Below, piece after piece: positions 21,755-33,580 of a DNA stretch of 64,000 nucleotides. The position numbers were made by a program, and so were the translations under genes. The DNA is from Triatoma infestans (taxonomy: Eukaryota > Arthropoda > Insecta > Hemiptera > Reduviidae). The stretch lies in the NCBI GenBank assembly GCA_011037195.1, contig JAAEAF010014552.1:105458-169457 (forward strand). The letters run 5' to 3'. Within the stretch, counting starts at the first letter, position 1. Each line of letters starts with the position of its first letter. The notes below the pieces were generated by a model, which made no database searches, was not told the origin of the DNA, and saw only the letters and a list, made by a program, of their open reading frames with translations.

Positions 21755-22436
21755 GTACAGGCTCTGAAATTAACGCTAGACAAGAACTTCAATAAAGCAA
21801 TTGTGTTGTCGGATTCTTTAAGTACACTGATGTCTTTGCGGGATGCATTCTCAGTTGACCCAATGGCTATTAATATTTATGAAATATTACATCAGCTGCG
21901 CTTACGCGGGCAAGTGGTAACATTTGCATGTGTGCCGGGCCACATTGGTGTGTCCGGCAATGAAAAAGCAGATAGGGCAGCAAAAAGTGCCGCCTCTAAT
22001 CATACGGACAGCGTTATTCCTGTGCGTCCTACTGATTTAAATTTTCACATAAAAGAAAGTATTATCCAAAAATGGCAGCACCAGTGGGACCAAACAAATG
22101 AAAAATTGAAAGAGATCAAACAAAATGTACGAAATGCACCAGCTGAGAACATTCCGCGGCGTGAATCTGTCATAATCACAAGGCTGAGGATTGGAAATAC
22201 TCGTTTCACACATGGTCATCTCCTCGTAGGGTCTAGAAGACTGAGATGCCCATGGTGTAGAGAAAGACTGACTGACGCAATGTCTATCACATATTGGAAG
22301 GATGTCAGGCATTGCGACACTATAGGGAACAGGCAGGCCTGCCACATGATTTGCGCGCAGTGTTAGTAGAAGGGTCTTCGCATAAAACGAGGCTATTTGC
22401 TTTTTTGAAAAGAATTGGATATTACTATAAAATCTA
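21755..22436 (+). pseudogene. LINE RNase H domain and C-terminus (I/R1-group)
   Basis: The frame gives ALKLTLDKNFNKAIVLSDS, where the D of LSDS is a catalytic Asp of LINE RNase H, then CVPGHIGVSGNEKADRAA, holding the last catalytic Asp. The stretch VIITRLRIGNTRFTHGHLL and CPWC is the I-group C-terminal zinc-knuckle region. A frameshift near 22260-22285 moves the end (QALRHYREQAGLPHDLRAV, then FAFLKRIGYYYKI, stop) to another frame at 22436. The RT and the N-terminal part of RNase H are missing (5' truncation). The RNase H would degrade RNA in the RNA-DNA hybrid during reverse transcription. Confidence 0.9.
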
Positions 22437-22900
22437 GGCTAGGTTTAGGTTAGGTTTAATAAAAGGGGAGAGGAATATCGAGTACTCTCCCCTCTGTGTG
22501 AATGTAGTTTGCTTGTATTTATTAGTGCGATCGTATTTATTGTGTGCATGTATTTATTAGTGTGAATGTAATTATTGGAGTAAATGACTGTGTGAATGAG
22601 TGTAAATAGTGTAAATATTTTTTAGGTTTAATTCATTTTAAGGGGTGTAGGAATATTTATAAGAGTACTACACCCAAAATAGATTTAGGAAACTTTCAGG
22701 GAGAAGAAAATTTACTAAAGTATTCCCTAAATTGCAAATAGCCTTTAGAAAATAAGAAAAGAAAATATAAAATGGAAAAGAGTTGAGTCAATCTGATAGT
22801 AAGATTGAGATCTCAGAAGATAAAAGTAAGCTTGAAAATCTGAATAAAAAAGTGAAATGCAATAGAAAGCAGTGGAGACAAGAAACCTAATTAGAGTTTT
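22437..22900 (+). other. Probable LINE 3' UTR
   Basis: It starts GCTAGGTTTAGGTTAGGTTT and contains GGAATATCGAGTACT flanked by complementary CCCC/GGGG-type runs. A similar GGAATATCGAGTACTGG block occurs near 29549 beside another GGTTAGGTT run, so both are probably 3' UTRs of related LINEs. The end is not defined. Confidence 0.5.
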
Positions 22901-22959
22901 ATTAACACTTATTTATTATTAGTTAGAATACACCATCCAAATGATTCGCAGATAAAGGG

Positions 22960-23215
22960 ATGGCACAACCAAGACATCCGCACTCCCCCTCGTCGACCGG
23001 TTCGATGATGTAAGAGGGGAGCGTGGATCTGTGATATAAACCGGAAGCACCACCTACCTTGCTAGACAAGGTATTACGTTGGTTGCCATAAGGTAATGAA
23101 GAATAGTGCCATCCCAGGTTTTGAGGACAAAGTTCGAGGAGAAAACTGTGTGAAAGGCGCTAATGACCACAGCTGTCGATGCGCCGGAGAAAAAAATAAA
23201 TAAATAAATAATTGT
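22960..23215 (+). mobile_element. SINE-like element with the shared 3' tail
   Basis: It ends GCGCTAATGACCACAGC then GTCGATGCGCC and (AAAT)n, matching the tail GCGCCAATGACCATAGACG of the SINE at 31783-32024. A tRNA-like B box is not clear; the 5' part (CCCCCTCGTCGACCGGTTCG) differs from the tRNA-headed copies. This could be a SINE with another head, or a LINE 3' end from which the SINE tail was borrowed. Confidence 0.55.
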
Positions 23216-23499
23216 AAAGAAAATACAAATTGAAATAAAATTAAACCTCGAATACACAATTATTGATACCAACATAAAATCATTAATTATAAAAAAATAA
23301 TATTACATATAAAAATAACGAACTTAGCCATTTAGGCCGTCAGTACAGTTTATGTGAGAACATATGATTATTTATAGTAATTTAAAATAGCATTGTTATG
23401 ATCGACATTATTAATTTTTGCTTTAGAGTTAAAATAAAGACAAATATAAATATAATAATAAATGTAACTCAGTATAAAGTAACATTATCCTCAGGAGTG

Positions 23500-23870
23500 G
23501 CGTATATTCAAAAAAAATCTTTGACGTGTGTGTAAAAGTATCTCAGAAACGAATAATCCCTGGAAACTCCAAACTACTGCATCTGACACTAAGATTTCGG
23601 AAGTGTGGTTCAGTCCAATGAAGGTGCATCAAGTTTACTGAATGATTTTTTCATTTCTTTTCTTTCTTTGCGAAAATTACTCCAACGAGTTTTTTTCCAA
23701 ATTTCGATTTTATCTTACAGTCACAAATACTTGTAATTTTATTTGAAATATTTTTTCCCAGAATATTGATATTTGGATGGTTCGGGGAAAACAGCAACGT
23801 CAAACTTTTCTCTAAAATCTAGTAGAATAAACTGTATGCAATTTAAAAATTATGAAGACTGATTAACAGT
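23500..23870. repeat. Family F-related module, copy 6
   Basis: F phrases include GCGAAAATTACTCCAACGAG, ATTTGAAATATTTTTTCCCA, GATTAACAGTAATC and TTTTCTCTAAAATC. Strongly diverged and non-coding. Confidence 0.4.
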
Positions 23871-24837
23871 AATCATCCGAGACATTTTTGCCTAAATGCT
23901 GAGTTATATATATATTTCAACTCCCTATCGTCCTTGGTAAGGATATGCGAGCATTGATAAAAAAAAAATGTTAAGGAGATTACCTACGAAGAAGAGCAAA
24001 CGCTCCGCTACTGTACCTTACTAATTAAATAGAAGAAAAGACAAATTTTAAACTGTGTGTAAATAAAAAAATTAAATAAGAACTTTATAAAATTTTAGGG
24101 ATTTGAATCCTTAAATTTAAATAAAATCTGCTATTTATTAAAGTATTACCAAAAGTGAATGCTATTTTAACTTAATAATTCAATTCTACGTCTCTGTATA
24201 AATCTGCAATAATTATAATTGACTTAGAGTATGCGTTTTTTTCCGTTCATATAATCGAATTACATTGTGCATTGAGACTACAGAGATATTACTGCATTTG
24301 TTTCGTATTTCTGCTATTGCAAAACAGAATGCTAGAAAATAAATTAAGTCTTTATTAGTCCTTAAAATAAAGTATTTTCAACCACAGAGATCACAGGATT
24401 TTTTTAGAGTAATTATAATTTAAATACAAAAGGTCACCTTTTATCTTAAAATATCCACCAAATAAGATAGACTGGCTGATCATCTCTTATATAATTGTTT
24501 TCGTTTAAACTGAAGCAGAATATATCATAAAAAGGGAAAGTAGTACTGATTTCTCTAGTTTTTTTTTTTTTTTAAATTAATCATTTATTTCTTTCTTTAT
24601 ACAAATTGAAAGTGTTTTCCCATATGTCTGATTTATTAGTATTTTCTGTATTCAAATTTGTGTTATAATTCTTATAATTACATTAAATTTCGTTGAACCA
24701 AAAGATGTTTATTCTTTATCAACTTGGAATATCTTTCAACACGACGACTTGGAGTGAATAAATGAAATGTGATTAGGGATGTTGTGCGCTGGTAGCTTGT
24801 GTAGCAGGAGCGGTTTAGTAAAAAGGGGCTTCTAAGT
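23871..24837. other. Unassigned AT-rich stretch
   Basis: No coding frame over 60 codons with a start, no recognisable repeat terminus. Confidence 0.4.
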
Positions 24838-25110
24838 ATATATGTTTAAGAGAGAAGTAATAAGAAATATTAAGAAAACACTGGTAGATTAAATTAAATA
24901 TATTCTTTATATTTAAATATTATAATTTAAATATAAAGAATATATTTAAATATTTTACAATATCACAACTATTATGCTTAACAGATCAATTGTTTATTTA
25001 GAATAAATATCAATCTCTATCACTGGCATGAGTTTAAGAGAGCGATTCCTGAAGCAAGTGTTCTGGCTTTGAAAGCAGAATGCAGACTGTCCGAAAGAAT
25101 GCCTTTTCTT
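24838..25110 (+). repeat. Dispersed repeat H, copy 2, with an AT-rich hairpin
   Basis: Direct counterpart of the reverse strand of 3236-3510. It also contains a perfect-looking inverted pair at about 24894-24951, AAATATATTCTTTATATTT against its complement around a short TTATAA centre, which the other copy lacks. Confidence 0.6.
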
Positions 25111-25319
25111 ACCGAATAGTTGGCCAAGTGGCATTGTATCAATTTAACGGATTCTTGTGCCTTTGTTTCTTTAATTGCAATGACCTTATATTTCAGAATC
25201 TGACTCTAAATACACCTTTTTGAAGGTAAATTCACTATTTATTTTCCAAAACTGCTTCACTTAATTATTGTCAAAATTCACTCAACTATTTTTCAAAAGT
25301 ATTATTTTTGCATTTCTTT

Positions 25320-25915
25320 CTTCCACTATACCGTGGAGCTTTCTCGGACGCCATCTATCCACTTTTCCCTGGGTCTGCCCTTTCTTTTTCTTCGCTCGGC
25401 ACCCCAGTCTAGGATCTCTTCAGCCATTCTCCATTCTTTTTACATGACCGTACCATCCAAGCCTCTTTTACTCCACCTTCTGCAGCACATTTTTTTAAAC
25501 TTCATTTTCTTTCTTATTTCTTAGTTTCTTACTCTTCATGCCTTGATATTCCTGCTTCCCGTCTCCAGCAATCCACCTCAGTGGCTAGAAGCCTTATTCC
25601 AGGTCCAAGTCTCAGCGTCATATAGTAGTATACTTTGCACTAGGCTACGATATATTATCTTTTTGGTACTATTTAGAATATTGCTGATCCATAATACGGG
25701 AAGGGCATGTCGATTGCTCTTTTTGCGCTTATATTCCTTTGCAAAACGTCATTTTTACTTGAAGCATCCATACTGATGACAAAACCTAAGTATTTGAATT
25801 GCTCAATACTGGTACTTGAATTGGGATTTTTATGTCTTCTACAGAAAGATCTTCTCGGCTTGTTGCTGACATATACTTAGTTTTTGCTATGTTTATCTTT
25901 ATACCCCATATCTTA
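25320..25915 (-). pseudogene. LINE reverse transcriptase C-terminal fragment, copy 1 (minus)
   Basis: On the minus strand it matches the LINE at 27285-28140 from about AAGATAAACATAGCAAAAAC to AGAAAGCTCCACGG. Recognisable words in various frames: the INIAKT block after the RT catalytic motif, the QFKYLGF block, and a GRPKEKWIDG-like end (GRPREKWIDG). Frameshifts and stops abound, and the catalytic core is missing. The plus frames at 25333-25776 are shadows. The family looks like RTE/endonuclease-RT LINEs; the clade is uncertain. Confidence 0.8.
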
Positions 25916-26489
25916 AGAAAGTAATTAGAGTCAGGTGTTAATCCGTGTCTTTGAGGATAATTTGACTGTAAAAAAAAAAAGAAAAAAGTGCTCTCTCAAT
26001 ATCTGAATATAATCTATTTTCCAAAAGAATTTCATTATTTCTGGCCAGAAACAATTTTAAAAAAAATAATAATAATCAAAAGGAATCTCAAAAGGAATAT
26101 TGACAGGTATTGTCAATACTGTGCGTTATGTACTTCTCCAATAATCCCAGATATTATTCCAATATTGGATGGTAGAAAATCTATTACTTTCTTGCATCAA
26201 ATCCGTTTCATCTATTCTTGCAGAGAGAAATTGGACACTCAAATTACTTTTTTCCAACTTCACAATCTCTTATGGATTAACAAAAAAAAAATACATATAT
26301 TATTATATATCATTCAAATAAGAGCTTAATATTAACAGTTTTTTTATTTATTTATATAAATTTAGACCACTATCATAAAGTTAAATAAATGTTTCCTTTT
26401 TATTATTAATTGTGATCAGTACTGAATTTCTTCGTTTTAAATTTAATAAAAAACAGACTGAAACAGAAGGTTATGATAATTTTCTATGT
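25916..26489. other. Unassigned AT-rich stretch
   Basis: The frame 25988-26329 encodes a lysine/isoleucine-rich protein with no motif I know. I regard it as chance, given A/T composition. Confidence 0.35.
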
Positions 26490-26645
26490 TTTTATACATC
26501 ATAGTGGCACGCTTCCCATTTTCTGGTTCTTTACAGATTTCAGTTTTTCATCCATTGTCAAGAATAAAGCTATCGATGTTCGTGTAGAGAACTGACTTCA
26601 ACTTTATGTTTCTGTCATGTATCACACACGTTGATCGTATGCAGG
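26490..26645 (-). repeat. Type-B hairpin repeat, copy 3 (minus, decayed)
   Basis: The minus strand reads CATGACAGAAACATAAAGTT, CTCTACACGAACATCGATAG and TTGACAATGGATGAAAAACT. The second stem arm is mutated and GAAAC has become GAAAT, so the hairpin is weakened. Confidence 0.6.
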
Positions 26646-27284
26646 AGGTTATATATATATGGTTATAGTGCATGTGTATAATAACAAAAAGGAAAAGAGT
26701 AAGAATTATAATTAAAACTTAAATACTGTGTATAATAAATAGCGTGCTTTGAAAAAGTAATTAAAATTAAGTCTTTTAACAAGAGTATTATGTAGTTTAG
26801 GTTACGATGTTTTGTGTCTTGATAAACATTCGAGTCTAAAGAACAATTGAATTTATAAAGTTATAAGAGAATAAAATAATAAATAAATGTTGAAAAATTA
26901 TGTAAGATTAATGTAAGAAAATCTGTAAGAATATTAGTAGAAATATTATATTAATATAAGTATATTATAAGTAGGTGTTACAAATATATTAAATATACTT
27001 CAAATTTATTTGTTAATTAGCTGGTCTGGTGCAATAGCATAAAAAGAAAAATACTAAGAAGAGAGCGCCACACTGTCGAGACTTTACATCATTTACCAAA
27101 AGTGAGAGAAACCCTATATTCATCGTACATCCTTTTTACCGGGTATACTGTCTTCTAATGGAAATGGTAAACATAATCCCTTAACAGTTTCTATTTCTCT
27201 GGACCTTATAAGTACATCTATGGGTAAGAAGAGTGAAAAAGGTTCTGGCAACTTAATCGTAATTGAGGCAAGGTTAGGTTAATC
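26646..27284. other. Unassigned AT-rich stretch
   Basis: No gene or terminus recognised. GGCAAGGTTAGGTTAATCG lies just before the LINE at 27285. Confidence 0.35.
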
Positions 27285-28140
27285 GAAGGTCCCCTGCAAG
27301 GGGGCCCAATGTCTCCAATTCTATTCAAAATATTCATTCATGTCACTCTGAAAAAATGGAATCAAGATTGCAATGAAGAATATGAATATAAGAAAATGGA
27401 TGGGCATTATAATGAAGAATAACCTGCATCTCCATTTGCAGATGACCAAACGATAATAGCCCAAGATAGGGATGACCTGGAATATATGATGCGCAAAGTA
27501 ATAGAGGCATATCAAAAATGGTTTATAAAGATAAACATAGCAAAAACTGAGTATATGTCGACAACAAGCCGAGAAGATCTTCCTATTAGAAGACATAAAA
27601 ATCCCAAGGAATGAACAATTCAAATACTTGGGTTTTGTCATCAGTATGGATGTTTCAAGTAAAAATGACGTTTTGCAAAGGAATATAAGCGCAAAAAGAG
27701 CAATCGCCATATTGAACCTCGTATTATGGAGCGGCAATATTCTAAATAGTATCAAACAGATAATATATAGTAGCCTGGAACAAAATATATTACTATATGA
27801 CGCTGAGACTTGGACCTGGAATAAGGCTTCTAGCCACTGAGGTGGATTGCTGGAGACGGGAAGCAGGAATATCAAGGCATTAAGAGCAAGAAACGAAGAA
27901 ATAAGAAAGAAAATGAACGTTTAAAAAAATGTGCTGCTGAAGGTGGTGTAAAAGAGGCTTGGATGGTACGGTCATGTAAAAAAAATGGAAGAATGGCTAT
28001 AGAGATCCTAGACTGGGATGTCGAGGGAAGAAGAAGAAAGGGCAGACCCATGGAAAAGTGGATAGATGGTGTCAGAGAAAGCCTCCACGGTTACGGACTG
28101 AGAGAAGAATTCGGGATAGATCCAGTTGGAGGCTGAAATT
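27285..28140 (+). pseudogene. LINE reverse transcriptase fragment, copy 2 (plus)
   Basis: A CKGAQCLQFYSK-like start is garbled, but the GCPMSPILFKIFI block (RT motif before the active site) is readable near 27298-27340. SPFADDQTIIAQDRDDLEYM holds the catalytic ADD at about 27437-27450. INIAKTEYMST follows, then after a frameshift QFKYLGFVISMD, SGNILNSIKQIIYSSL and LLYDAETWTWNKAS, with stops between. The end is KWIDGVRESLHGYGL. At least four frameshifts or stops mean a dead, 5'-truncated copy. The long minus frame 27321-27875 is its shadow. Confidence 0.85.
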
Positions 28141-28749
28141 AAAAGAAATATATGCTTGAGGAAAACCTCAGTATTATAAAGAACTCCTTAAAAAAAAAAT
28201 AATAATAAAATAAATAAAAACTGTTTAATAATAATTATATGATATCGGATGTATATAACAAAGAAATAAGAAATGTCCTAATAAGATTTTTTCCCCTATA
28301 TTCTTTTCTTTCAACAACTATATAAGAGATCCAATTTCTTACTAAGTTTGAAACGGCAAAGTATTGAAGTTTAGAAATGTGTGGAGATGATTTCTTTTCA
28401 AACAAAACCTTCCACTATTCTTTGGAGTTATTGTGATCACAGCAGTGTGTTCAATTTCATCAACACTTTGCTGACTGTAGGTGGTCTGGCTGGATACTAC
28501 AGCCTTATAACAATTTCAATCAAATCTATTTGATACTAAGTGAATTTGCTGGTATCATTCAGTTTTCTTATTTTTTTTTTTGTATCTTGGCAACATAAGT
28601 TACTTATACATTACTATTTCAAAACTTAAGTTATTATACAATACGATTAGATTGTAAAAATTTTACCATTAAATTTGTTTAGAGTATGTATTATATATTA
28701 AATAATTTCTTTATTAAAAAATTTGGCACTTGCAAACATTTTTTTTTAT
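28141..28749. other. Unassigned AT-rich stretch
   Basis: AATAAT-rich after the LINE, possibly its 3' tail at about 28188-28215. Nothing else recognised. Confidence 0.35.
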
Positions 28750-28945
28750 ACAACGTGAAGTTTATTTTACTACAAGTTGCAAAAACAAGATCAGAGTTTG
28801 TTTTTTTCTTTTTTTTTTTGAGATAATCTGCTTATTTTGAAGCATCTGCACCAGCTTTGGGCCTTTGCTTTCTACCAGGATAACTTGGTACACAGTATGA
28901 GATCGCCGACAAGCATCTTGCAAAGCCAGCGTATGTTTTCTCATA
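28750..28945 (-). other. Possible retroposed transcript 3' end (minus)
   Basis: On the minus strand a frame ends PGRKQRPKAGADASK and a stop near 28835, followed by an A-rich stretch and AATAAA near 28762, then an A8 tract ~15 bases later. A short basic C-terminus, a polyadenylation signal and an A tract in order resemble a processed mRNA copy. A stop lies only ~40 codons upstream and I cannot name the parent gene. It may be coincidence. Confidence 0.25.
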
Positions 28946-29029
28946 GTGCTAGTACTGTATTAGACGAAGAATTCATTATGAAGTCCGTTATGATGGACGA
29001 ACGCCCGAAATTAGGTCCACAGCCATGAT

Positions 29030-29740
29030 GTTTGATGTTTGATATGAATGATACGATATGCTTAGATTGAAATTCTTACAAATTCCTTTAAAACCAATTT
29101 CCGGGAAATAGTTTTATATAAAAGTGCTAGGAATCTATATAGTGTAATGGATTGCCGTAACATATTCCCGGATCACATTGGCGTGACGTATTTTTGACGT
29201 ATCTTAGAACAGCATCCGACTATAAGCTGCACGTTAGAGGAGGCATGTTCCCTACTTCAAATTCTAGCCATACCATCGACTGTCCAATCTATGGAGGTAA
29301 TTTATTGCGTGACTGTTAAATGAATGCGGGTTTTAGGCTAGCGTTGTAGTTATGACCCTTAGTTTTGGGCTAGTTTGTAAGATTACATGTAGGGTTTCTC
29401 ATACCCCCCCCCGGAATATGAGTACTGAGGGGCCGTAAGAGTGTTATGGTTGAATGGACGATCCTGAAGTGGAAGGGTGTAAATAAATTTTAACTGTATT
29501 GGATGAATGGAAGATAGGTTGGATAGGGTTAGGTTAGGTTCTCTGTCTCCCCAGGAATATCGAGTACTGGGGGGATCTTCAGGTTAGGATTAGCTTGGTT
29601 AAGTTCATTTCCATTGTTTCAGGCCGTCACGCTCTGCGTTAGGGGCATTATTTAGGTTAGGGGCTTCTATACGGGCGGGTATGCGCGAGAGCCCAGGGAC
29701 CGCCTACCCAGTGTGCCTTACAAGAAAAAAAAATCTATTG
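29030..29740 (+). other. Probable LINE 3' UTR remnant
   Basis: It has two GGAATAT(C)GAGTACT blocks inside C-run/G-run hairpins (near 29400 and 29545), GGTTAGGTT runs, and ends CCCAGTGTGCCTTACAAG and an A9 tract at about 29722. The blocks match 22437-22500. No coding frame survives. Related to the RNase H LINE family by UTR resemblance only. Confidence 0.45.
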
Positions 29741-29879
29741 ACCACGTCTGACGATATTGGAAGGAGAAGTTTAGGAGCAGTAGCGGATGTACGTTTCACT
29801 TATACGGGCTCTCTACCCCTAACTCGCTCTCATACATACTTTATTCAACATTCATTCTACGATCATCGTTGAACAACTC

Positions 29880-30060
29880 TACATCAAAAACCATGCACTC
29901 CGTCACTCTGCCAGTTCAGTCTGTCACTCTCTTTTACATGCTACCATACTCTTTTCTAAGTCTTTGCAGTTCTCATTAATTATAAAATATACACAGTGTT
30001 CAGTAACTGTAACTTATCTCTATCATAATTTCATTATTTATCCCTTAAAAACATCCACCA
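29880..30060 (-). repeat. Diverged family-E LTR fragment
   Basis: CAGTTCAGTCTGTCACTCTC, TCTTTGCAGTT and ACACAGTGTTCAG echo minus-oriented E copies at 50225 and 54787. Heavily mutated. Confidence 0.4.
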
Positions 30061-30200
30061 AATTAGAATATAAAGTTTAAAGAAAAATTGCTAAAGTTGT
30101 TTTCAAGAAATTAGCGAAAAATTGTAAGAAATATTTCATAAATCCTACTTCCGGTTAACAGAGTATCAAGTTTAGGATATCTGCGATTTTTCCGTTTTAC
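30061..30200 (+). repeat. Family F module, copy 7
   Basis: AAGTTTAAAGAAAAATTGC, ACTTCCGGTTAACAGAGTAT and AGGATATCTGCGATT belong to the F module. Confidence 0.5.
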
Positions 30201-31159
30201 CTTCTCGTCTCACTCTCCCTCTCTCTCCATATTCGTTAATATCATTTTTCGTACTCAAGGGTCCTGAAAATCAATTTCAAATATCTGACACGATTACAGC
30301 AGCAAGACAAGTAATATAGAAATAAGTTGGTTTAAAACAAAGTATTTAAAAAAAAAAATCTCATCTGAAATCGCCAATTGAAGAAGTTATTTCAAATATA
30401 ATCTACGGTAAGCGCAAAACTTCAATTATCAAAATTATAAAACTTCTCAATACTTTCTAAATTATCAAAACTCTGTCCAATAAATCATTAAGTCTACTTG
30501 TTACGCAATAAACATTACAGAAAGTAAAGCTTCCACAACTCTGTTTGGACACTTTATGTTAAAAGCTACTTAATTAAACCTGATTAAGAAAGGACGAATT
30601 ATGTTTTATTATGTCACTTTTAACTTTCTCAACAAATGAAACGAATAAATAAACTTTTAATCACCTTTCAATCGTCGGGAATTTAAAAGCAAAAAATCGA
30701 AAGTAAAAAGCTGTAATATTAATTTTCTTTTAACTGATAATGCTAATATTTTAACAATGGAAAATTATTCACAAGTTTGATAAAAGTTATTAACAGAAAT
30801 AATAGCAAAAGAACGTTAATTACAATAAAAAAAAAACTAAATGACATTTATTTAAACAATATTAAGACTAAATGTGTTAGTGAATGGAGGACAAGCGATT
30901 TGAAATGATGAGGAGGAAGGTACATTACAGCAGCACAGAACTGCTAAAAGGTCAGTAACTCAACTGGTCCATTAAAAGAGTGAGGAGACCAAATGGCAAA
31001 CATGTGAAAGTGTAGCCTGTCATTCTTTCTTGCAGAAAAAAAAACTACATCTGTATACATAACATTACATATTGAATATTTGACAGATGCTATTTTAAAT
31101 AAACAGTAAGAACTTCAAAACCTAGTAAAATATTTCATAAACACTAAAAAAAAACCTTA
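30201..31159. other. Unassigned AT-rich stretch
   Basis: No coding frame or repeat terminus recognised. Confidence 0.4.
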
Positions 31160-31705
31160 AACATATCTGGTGTGAAACATTCACACGACATTCTGTAATT
31201 GCAAGTTACATAGCTTTGATTCATATATTTAAACAGTTATTATTACCCAGTTACAAATTTCACATATAACCGAAAATGTATATATACATATGTGCAACCA
31301 AAATCTAAAACAAAAGTCGTTATTCTATGTAGATCGATTTTTCTCAATCTCCGTATTTTTGCCACACATTAAATTCTTATTAATATTATAGAGACTTTAG
31401 AATAGTATAATATAATACAATAGTACATTAAAGAAAAAAAAAAAAAAAAAAAAAAAGTGGTACTTACTTCTGGTGCACCAATTTTGACCAAAACCTAATC
31501 GTCGCACCCTCAAGTTTCAGCTTCCTCCGAATTACTGTTTTTTTATTATGTTCACCAAACATAACATACAAATTTCTATGATTCGTTTTTACGGACTCAG
31601 GGGGCCCCCTAATTCATTTATTTTCTTGAAAACTCAATTCCGAGAATTTCGCACGATGGCAATAGTTTCCTCTTTCTTACAGAAGTAAGAGAAAGTAAAA
31701 ATCCT
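31160..31705 (+). repeat. Family F, copy 8 with both termini
   Basis: It starts ATCTGGTGTGAAACATTCAC and ends TACAGAAGTAAGAGAAAGTA at 31679-31698. The terminal block (ACGGACTCAGGGGGCC, CTTGAAAACTCAATTCCGAG, GCACGATGGCAATAGTTTCC) matches 45480-45715 and 51290-51545. A poly-A of ~24 is at about 31433-31456. Confidence 0.65.
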
Positions 31706-31782
31706 CAATAATATTGATTTCACTCACAAATCTTAAAATAATTTTGTTTTATTTCTCTAACAAAGTTTAAAAAAAATACAAT

Positions 31783-32024
31783 GAAAGGAAGCGAATAGCT
31801 AAATGGTTAGCGTACTGGACTCACACGCGAAGGACCCACAGGTTCGAGTCCAGCTGTGCTGGCCTTAGATTTTTCTTCCTAAGAGCCTTTGCAGCTCATT
31901 GTCCGGTGATGGACAGTGTTGTCTGTAACGAGAAAACACTGTTCGGAGGCTGGTAGTGCACTGAGAAGGCTCCGGGCGCCAATGACCATAGACGTTGACG
32001 CGCCTTAAATTAAAAAACAAAAAA
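31783..32024 (+). mobile_element. tRNA-derived SINE, copy 2 (most complete)
   Basis: tRNA-like head with AAATGGTTAGCGTACTGG (A box) and AGGTTCGAGTCC (B box at about 31840). The body follows: CTTCCTAAGAGCC, CTCATTGTCCGGTGATGG, ACACTGTTCGGAGGC, GAGAAGGCTCCGGGCGCC. It ends with the tail AATGACCATAGACGTTGACG then CGCC and an A-rich run. The tail is shared with 22960-23215, suggesting a LINE partner supplying the 3' end. Confidence 0.9.
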
Positions 32025-32054
32025 AGAATGGGCCTACTTTGATATTAAAGCAAA

Positions 32055-32392
32055 TAATCTTATTTTGTTGTGACTGGTTTTGCAGTGCTGGAAAGCATCA
32101 GAGATATTTTCCATGATAGCCTGCTTTTTTTCGTGGTCATCGACCGTTTCGGGCGTTCGCCTATTATCCGGATTACTTTCTCCGAATTACTGATTAGATG
32201 TTATATCTGGTGTATTAGATGTTATCTTCGTGTCATCTCCGTGTATTAGATGTATTAGAGTGTATTAAACTGAATTTGCTCTGAGCAAGTCTATGTTTTC
32301 ACACTCTTTTGACAAAAACATCGGGCGAACGCCCGAAACCGGTCGATGACCACAAAAAAAAAGCAGGCTATAACGAAAATATCTCTGATAAT
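32055..32392. repeat. Type-A palindromic element
   Basis: Arms at about 32097-32172 and 32319-32390 are inverted A repeats around a ~145-bp TTAGATGT-rich centre. The right arm has lost CTGATGAT (CATC runs straight into GGGC). The left arm reads CGGATAA in place of CTGATGA. Both keep the GGGC/GCCC-type stem and GAAAC. The plus frame 32309-32524 is translation of the repeat. Confidence 0.85.
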
Positions 32393-33580
32393 TTTAATTT
32401 AGTTGATTCTTTCAGTCTAAGGGCCAACCAATCAGCATGCATTCTAATGAATTTCCCATACTTCCAAGTAAATTATGCCCAAATAAATGCATATTTTATT
32501 AAAGAAGAAAAAAAATTCAGGTGAAATCTACGGACGTCTACCTTTAAAGCAACTTTTATTAACTGACGAATTTTCTTAAATTTAAGACTATTTTATCAAC
32601 TAATAATAAGACTTGCTTTGATGAGTACCATCTCATTTACCGCACAACCTGATTATCAATCGACTATTAATTAAACTGTTTTTGAAGCTAGGTCCTGTTA
32701 GAAACTATTAAAAAAGAGATAATTGGTGCAATCTCTAAAATTAACAAATATTAACGAAAACAAACAACCCCCAGCATTTTGTTTTGAATAATTTGTTTTA
32801 AAAAAGGTGCACTAGTTTTTACAAATAACTAAATAAAATTAGATTAGTTCAAATGTTTGCGACCTAAAAATATCTTGTAATTAATTCTCACAACATAAAA
32901 CTTGTATTAGAATGCGATATAGATTTTGCATAACCAATGAAACCGGAAATTCAGCTTAATAAAAATTAACAATATAGGTTTTCATTAAAATATCCAGTTT
33001 TTGTACGGTGCATATATTAGGTCTTGGTGTTTGTAGACTTAAGTAAATATAAGCAAAGTTAAGGTAATAAGGAAGCGGTTCGTCTGAATTCGCTGCAAAA
33101 CTAGTCTAACAAGATTGTACGATCAACTAGAATGATGTCGGGGCTTACTAATTAGGTAACAAACAGCAGGATATATTTGTAGATAGAGTGGGTATTTAGT
33201 GTACAAAACCTGCTGCGGCCTAAAAGTTCTATTGTATATAATAGTGTGCTGACTTTCTTTGAGAAAGTAAGCTAAACTCAAGTTGTTAACACATCAAGTT
33301 CCTCCTAACTTATGGAGACTTAAAGCCTGCTTTAGACGAGACCAAATAATAGTAGTTGGAAGATAAAATGAAGAATATCTAAAGCTAAAATAGTTATCTA
33401 ACAGATAGGTGATGGGTAAAATGTAGAGTTATTAAAACTTCATTTTTTTTTTAAGGGCATTTGCACTGCGATCAAAGAAGATCTAATGTGCCCATCCTAC
33501 CGATGACAGAATGAGATCTTTCAAATTACAGTATCGCTTCCAAGTTAATTTCTCTGGGAAATCTCAGAATTGTTGTATAT
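32393..33580. other. Unassigned AT-rich stretch
   Basis: No recognisable gene, RNA or repeat end. Confidence 0.4.

Noticed and set aside
25988..26329. 113-residue protein gene
   Set aside because: Composition is dictated by A/T runs, no motif, no homologous repeat in the window and no sign of a promoter or splice structure.
27321..27875. 184-residue minus-strand protein gene
   Set aside because: It is the antisense shadow of the plus-strand LINE reverse transcriptase; the plus strand carries the recognisable RT motifs.
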